From an uncultured Ruminococcus sp. (GTDB taxonomy: Bacteria; Bacillota; Clostridia; Oscillospirales; Acutalibacteraceae), in the NCBI GenBank assembly GCA_902767125.1, contig CACXGJ010000029.1, positions 1 through 9,414 on the forward strand: a DNA stretch of 9,414 nt, read 5' to 3'. This document shows positions 6,251-9,414 of this stretch, in pieces. A program made the position numbers and the translations under genes. Within the stretch, counting starts at the first letter, position 1. Each line of letters opens with the position of its first letter. The notes under the pieces were generated by a model that was given only the letters and a program-made list of their open reading frames with translations, was not told the origin of the DNA and ran no database searches.

Positions 6251-7234
6251 TCAGAGGAATTTTGCGAGGAGTTCATCAGCGGACTGTGTGCAGAGATATG
6301 CAGGAGGGATGTCAAATACAGTCTTGCAGCCTTTTTGACCTTCGTCATACATACGCTTTACAGCTCTTGCATAAGCAATGATAACACTTGTAGTAAATTC
6401 GGGGTTGGAATCGAGCTTGATGCTGTATTCTATGATATGCTTGTTTTCTTTGTTCAAGCCTGTTCTGCCCGAGCGGAATACAAAACCGCCGTGAGCCATA
6501 CCACTGTGATTGGCAGCAAATTCTTCCTCGTCTATGAAATGTACGATTGTGTTGTAGTCGGCAAAGTAGTTTGGCATTTCTTTTATTTCTTTTTCTACCT
6601 GTTGAGCATCCGCACCGTCTTCGAGGACTACAAAGCATTCTCTTATATGTTTGTCTCTCGTAGAGAGTTCGGGATTGCTGCCGCTTCTTACGGCTTCAAG
6701 GGCAGATTCAACGGGAATGGTGTATTGTTTTGCATTTTTAACGCCCTTGATACGGCGAACAGCATCGGAATGTCCCTGACTAACGCCCTTGCCCCAGAAG
6801 GTGTAGTCCTTGCCGTCAGGAAGGATGGCATTTGCATAAACTCTGTTGAGTGAGAAAAGACCGGGATCCCAGCCGACTGATATCATGCCGATATGACCGG
6901 ATTCCTTTGCAGCCTTGTCAACATTGGCAAAATGCTGGGGTATTTTTGCATGGGTGTCGAAGCTGTCGATGACATTGAAGTATTTAACATATTCGGGAGT
7001 CTGTACAGGGAGGTCTGTTGCACTGCCGCCGCATAAAACGAGGACATCAATCTTATCTTTCCAATTTTCTATATCATTAACACTTACAACGGGAACGTTC
7101 GGGGTAAGGATTTTAACAGATTCGGGATTTCTTCTTGTGAAAACTGCGACCAATTCCATATCATCAGCCTGTGAAACGGCAATTTCTGTACCCTTGCCAA
7201 TGTTTCCGTAGCCTAAAATACCTATTTTTACCAT
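6251..7234 (-). CDS. ddh: meso-diaminopimelate D-dehydrogenase
   Basis: This 327-aa cytoplasmic enzyme (EC 1.4.1.16) interconverts L-2-amino-6-oxopimelate (tetrahydrodipicolinate) plus ammonia and meso-diaminopimelate using NADP(H). It is the one-step branch to the peptidoglycan cross-linker and lysine precursor. Evidence: Rossmann motif GYGNIG (8-13); TRR (33-35), which favours the NADP phosphate; CGGSATD (68-74); SFDTH (91-95); GWDPGLFS (121-128), with the catalytic-site Asp and Trp-flanking region; WGKGVSQGHSDAVRR (147-161); and AHGGF (247-251). These are classic Ddh signatures and the length matches the usual 320-330 aa. ATG at 7234 has AAGGAGAT (7243-7250) 8 nt upstream. It is transcribed alone from a consensus promoter, divergent from the 7396 operon. 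Some clostridial lineages use this route instead of the acetylase or succinylase pathways. Confidence 0.96.
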   Translation of the reverse strand: MVKIGILGYGNIGKGTEIAVSQADDMELVAVFTRRNPESVKILTPNVPVVSVNDIENWKDKIDVLVLCGGSATDLPVQTPEYVKYFNVIDSFDTHAKIPQHFANVDKAAKESGHIGMISVGWDPGLFSLNRVYANAILPDGKDYTFWGKGVSQGHSDAVRRIKGVKNAKQYTIPVESALEAVRSGSNPELSTRDKHIRECFVVLEDGADAQQVEKEIKEMPNYFADYNTIVHFIDEEEFAANHSGMAHGGFVFRSGRTGLNKENKHIIEYSIKLDSNPEFTTSVIIAYARAVKRMYDEGQKGCKTVFDIPPAYLCTQSADELLAKFL

Positions 7235-7282
7235 TTTTATCTATCTCCTTTTTTCTTAAAAAGTATAATAACGAACAAGTAA

Positions 7283-7311
7283 ATTATAAAATTTTTTTTT
7301 TGATATGTCAA
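7283..7311 (-). promoter_or_regulatory. Consensus promoter of ddh with a homopolymeric spacer
   Basis: On the minus strand TTGACA (7306-7311) and TATAAT (7283-7288) match consensus at all 12 positions with a 17-bp spacer. The spacer contains a run of ten A (T10 at 7292-7301 on plus). The -10 ends 48 nt before the start codon. Confidence 0.85.
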
Positions 7312-7331
7312 TATTTTATAAAAAAAAATAC

Positions 7332-7360
7332 TGTATTTTGCCGAAAATATATGATATAAT
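7332..7360 (+). promoter_or_regulatory. Extended -10 promoter of the small-protein/nuclease operon
   Basis: TATAAT (7355-7360) is preceded by TG one base upstream (7352-7353), the extended -10 form. The -35 at 17 bp is poor (TGTATT, 7332-7337), which an extended -10 can offset. It lies 35 nt before the start at 7396 and is back to back with the ddh promoter, separated by an A9 run (7320-7328). Confidence 0.65.
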
Positions 7361-7395
7361 TAAGGCATATCAAAATTCGGGAGGAATAAGAGAAA

Positions 7396-7794
7396 ATGAC
7401 AGTTGCAGTATGTGCAGATGACAGAATGGGGATGCTTTTCAACAACCGCCGACAAAGCCGTGATAAATTTCTTATTGACGATTTGATGAGCATTGCTGAA
7501 AAAGTATATATAAACAGCTTTTCGGAGGAGCTTTTCGTGGATTACACGGACAGGGTGGAGGTCGATGAAAATTTCCTCGACAATGCCGCTGAAAATGATA
7601 TATGCTTTGTTGAAAATATCGACCTTGAACCTTATGCCGATAAAATCACCAAGGTTATATTATATCTTTGGAATAGGCATTATCCCTCAACCCTCAAATT
7701 CAAAGTGGATTTATCCGACTATAATTTCATTGAATCAACAGAATTTGAGGGAAATTCCCATGAAAAAATTACAAGAGAGGTTTATTCAAAATGA
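7396..7794 (+). CDS. Uncharacterised 132-aa acidic protein, first gene of the nuclease operon
   Basis: I do not recognise a function. The protein has no signal peptide and no membrane segment, and it is rich in Asp and Glu. It begins TVAVCADDRMGMLFNNRRQS (2-21), a short hydrophobic strand followed by an NNRRQSRDK motif. The pattern is one I recall from short clostridial proteins that are sometimes labelled ribonuclease Z. That label is not supported here: the protein is too short and has no HxHxDH metal motif. Later segments look like alternating helices and strands, with an aromatic VILYLWNRHYPS at 87-98. The start has GGGAGG (7379-7384) 11 nt upstream and an extended -10 promoter before that. 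It overlaps the lipoprotein nuclease gene by four bases (ATGA), so the two are probably translationally coupled. Confidence 0.8.
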   Translation: MTVAVCADDRMGMLFNNRRQSRDKFLIDDLMSIAEKVYINSFSEELFVDYTDRVEVDENFLDNAAENDICFVENIDLEPYADKITKVILYLWNRHYPSTLKFKVDLSDYNFIESTEFEGNSHEKITREVYSK

Positions 7795-8708
7795 AAAAAA
7801 TTAAAATTATTCTTTGTATGGTCATCAGTGCCTGTATGATATTCGGAGGCTGTGAGATAAGCGTAAATCTTAACAGCGACAGCGATAATAAAACAAGCAC
7901 AACTGCAAACAGCACTGTTGTTTCGGATTCAAACGGAGGATATACTGTCGATAATATCCCTGATTTTGTGGATGAGGCATTTGTCGAGATAAATAATAAT
8001 GTACCGTATTTCAAGGAAAGTGAATATACGACTGAATCCTTTGAGCAGTATGGAGATTTGGACAGCCTTGGAAGATGTACAATAGCATATGCGTGTGTGG
8101 CACAGGATACCATGCCAACGGACAAAAGAGGCAGTATAAGCAATGTAAAGCCGTCAGGCTGGCAGACAGTAAAATATGACAATGTAGACGGAAAATATCT
8201 TTATAACAGATGTCATTTGATAGGCTGGCAGCTTACAGCCGAAAATGCAAACAAAAGCAATCTTATCACCGGTACAAGATATTTGAATATCGAAGGAATG
8301 TTACCCTTTGAAAACATGGTGGCAGACTATGTAAAGGAAACAAATAACCATGTATTGTACAGAGTAACACCTATATTTGACGGTGACAATTTGGTTGCAA
8401 GAGGTGTTGAAATGGAGGGCTATTCCGTTGAGGATAACGGTGCAGGAATCAGCTTTAATGTATATGCGTATAATAATCAGCCGGGTATAGAGATAGACTA
8501 TGCAACGGGAGAAAGCCGGCTTTCGGGAAGTGCAAAGCCGTCTGCCGAAAAAGTTACATACATTCTCAATACAAACAATCATAAATTCCATCTTGAAAGC
8601 TGTTCGGTAGCCAAGACTATAAGTGATAAAAACAAAGAGGTATTCACGGGTACAAGGGAAGAAGTTGTTGCAAATGGGTATGAACCTTGCGGAAAGTGCA
8701 ATCCGTAA
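7791..8708 (+). CDS. DNA/RNA non-specific endonuclease lipoprotein (DNA-entry nuclease type) with C-terminal Cys/His domain
   Basis: A 305-aa nuclease probably anchored on the outside of the membrane. It has a basic N-terminus, a hydrophobic stretch and the lipobox IFGGC, placing the lipidated Cys at 21. A Ser/Thr/Asn/Asp-rich linker follows (28-50). The beta-beta-alpha-Me nuclease core covers about 88-230, with YNRCHLIGWQL (138-148; His142 in the place of the catalytic His of the DRGH motif) and NANKSNLITGTRYLNIEGM (152-170), whose Asn residues bind the metal. The C-terminal domain (about 255-305) has Cys271, Cys300 and Cys303 with His264 and His267, resembling the Ada-like metal-binding tail found on some secreted clostridial nucleases. 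The usual DRGH reads NRCH here. Likely roles are nutrient DNA breakdown, processing of incoming DNA or defence against free DNA. It overlaps the upstream gene and is followed 23 nt later by the next. Confidence 0.87.
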   Translation: MKKIKIILCMVISACMIFGGCEISVNLNSDSDNKTSTTANSTVVSDSNGGYTVDNIPDFVDEAFVEINNNVPYFKESEYTTESFEQYGDLDSLGRCTIAYACVAQDTMPTDKRGSISNVKPSGWQTVKYDNVDGKYLYNRCHLIGWQLTAENANKSNLITGTRYLNIEGMLPFENMVADYVKETNNHVLYRVTPIFDGDNLVARGVEMEGYSVEDNGAGISFNVYAYNNQPGIEIDYATGESRLSGSAKPSAEKVTYILNTNNHKFHLESCSVAKTISDKNKEVFTGTREEVVANGYEPCGKCNP

Positions 8709-8731
8709 ATATTTGTAAGGAGTAAACGTCT

Positions 8732-9414
8732 GTGGAATTAAGTGATTATAAAAAGCAGCATGAGCTTGAGGTGATAGAGCAGAAGCTGGCACCGATAGTA
8801 AAGAAAAAGGACAAGTCATGGATAGAGGTTTACAGGTTGTTGGATATAGTCGAGGAGGAACAGCTTTACAGCGTGTCATACAAGAGCTACACAGCATGGC
8901 TGACGGATTTTGCAGCCCGTACAAACGTGACTGTTTCATTGCTGTGGAAAAAGAAAAAAGCAGGAAAATTTTATGACAGCTATGTGGATGACCGTAAATA
9001 TCAGAACAAGTCATATATTCCGATAGAGCAGATAAATATGGACCCTGAAGTCATTGTGATGATAGAGAAGATAACGGCAGGAAATTTGTCTGAAGCCCAT
9101 AAAATGATAGACAGAAGCATGAACGGAGATATAACCCGAAGAAACCTGAAAACATTATGGGAATCCGAAAAAAAAGAGAGAGCCGAAAAGGGAGTGCCTG
9201 TTCAGAGGATGAACAAATATGATAAGGATGCGTTTACAGAGCTGTCCTATGCAGGATATTCCGCAAAAAGTGCAACAAATATTGATATACTGTCATCACT
9301 TTGCAATGAGAAATGGATGTTCAGCCTTTATAAGCACAATGAGACAAGGAAATATCGTCTGCTGACGGAGTTTTCGATAATAAAGAACAGAGTTGAAACG
9401 GATTATGTGATAGT
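8732..9414 (+). CDS. Uncharacterised protein, possible DNA-binding region and possible nuclease-like start (partial, C-terminus outside window)
   Basis: The frame is open from GTG at 8732 to the window end, giving 227 complete codons. GTG is chosen because AAGGAG (8717-8722) lies 9 nt upstream and the gene follows the nuclease stop by only 23 nt; no ATG is near. I do not recognise the family. The N-terminal part is helical and highly charged (LSDYKKQHELEVIEQKL). Residues 48-80 (SYKSYTAWLTDFAARTNVTV, then SLLWKKKKAGKFY) look like a helix-turn-helix with a basic recognition helix. Residues 105-150 (DPEVIVMIEKITAGNLSEAH onward) form another helical unit. From about 188, SLCNEKWMFSLYKHNE, then LLTEFSIIKNRVETDYVI, resembles the opening of a PD-(D/E)XK nuclease-like fold (Glu213, Arg220, Asp224), but the decisive E-x-K would lie beyond the window. 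That domain is a guess; the gene itself is well supported. Confidence 0.75.
   Translation, partial: MELSDYKKQHELEVIEQKLAPIVKKKDKSWIEVYRLLDIVEEEQLYSVSYKSYTAWLTDFAARTNVTVSLLWKKKKAGKFYDSYVDDRKYQNKSYIPIEQINMDPEVIVMIEKITAGNLSEAHKMIDRSMNGDITRRNLKTLWESEKKERAEKGVPVQRMNKYDKDAFTELSYAGYSAKSATNIDILSSLCNEKWMFSLYKHNETRKYRLLTEFSIIKNRVETDYVI

Noticed and set aside
6335..6853. 172-codon plus-strand frame antisense to ddh
   Set aside because: It lies wholly inside the unmistakable ddh coding sequence, with no ribosome binding site or recognisable protein.
7396..7794. Ribonuclease Z annotation for the 132-aa protein
   Set aside because: It lacks the HxHxDH metallo-beta-lactamase motif and is less than half the length of that enzyme.
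8301..9014. 237-codon minus-strand frame across the nuclease and downstream gene
   Set aside because: It spans two well-supported plus-strand genes and their junction, and its translation is Cys- and His-rich shadow sequence with no domain.

Overview
The window is AT-rich, and its Shine-Dalgarno sites and sigma-A-like promoters (TTGACA/TATAAT, 17-bp spacers) are close to consensus. Together with a lipoprotein nuclease, a CotH-type surface protein with a sortase-like C-terminus and a meso-diaminopimelate dehydrogenase, this points to a low-GC Gram-positive of the class Clostridia, most likely a gut or rumen Ruminococcaceae/Oscillospiraceae member. The taxonomic call is inference from gene style, not from a marker gene.

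Layout. (1) 1-224, minus: the N-terminal receiver domain of a response regulator, cut by the window edge. (2) 225-948: no intact gene. It holds an orphan hairpin-terminator (314-365), the decayed remnant of an IS3-type OrfA helix-turn-helix gene (452-703), a strong promoter (832-860) and a 10-bp inverted repeat (872-904) just past the predicted transcription start. (3) 949-4130, plus: a three-gene envelope polysaccharide operon made of two family 2 glycosyltransferases that look like rhamnosyltransferases, then a Wzx/MOP-type flippase. The flippase reading frame has no ATG, GTG or TTG at its natural N-terminus; a good ribosome binding site points to an ATA codon. (4) 4132-4171: a bidirectional terminator. 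(5) 4172-6112, minus: a monocistronic secreted CotH-kinase-domain protein with a Listeria-Bacteroides-type repeat domain, a long Ser-x-x repeat stalk and an IPQTG-hydrophobic-basic C-terminus. (6) 6251-7234, minus: meso-diaminopimelate D-dehydrogenase (ddh) with its own consensus promoter and terminator. (7) 7396 to the window end, plus: an operon of an unrecognised 132-aa acidic protein, a DNA/RNA non-specific endonuclease lipoprotein (overlapping ATGA junction) and a large unrecognised protein with a possible DNA-binding segment, cut by the window edge.

Most of the window concerns the cell envelope: sugar transfer and export of a lipid-linked glycan, a wall-associated CotH protein, and the diaminopimelate step that feeds peptidoglycan and lysine. 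The last operon is the least understood part and the best candidate for something new. It pairs a membrane-anchored extracellular nuclease with two uncharacterised proteins, one of which may itself carry the start of a nuclease-like domain.
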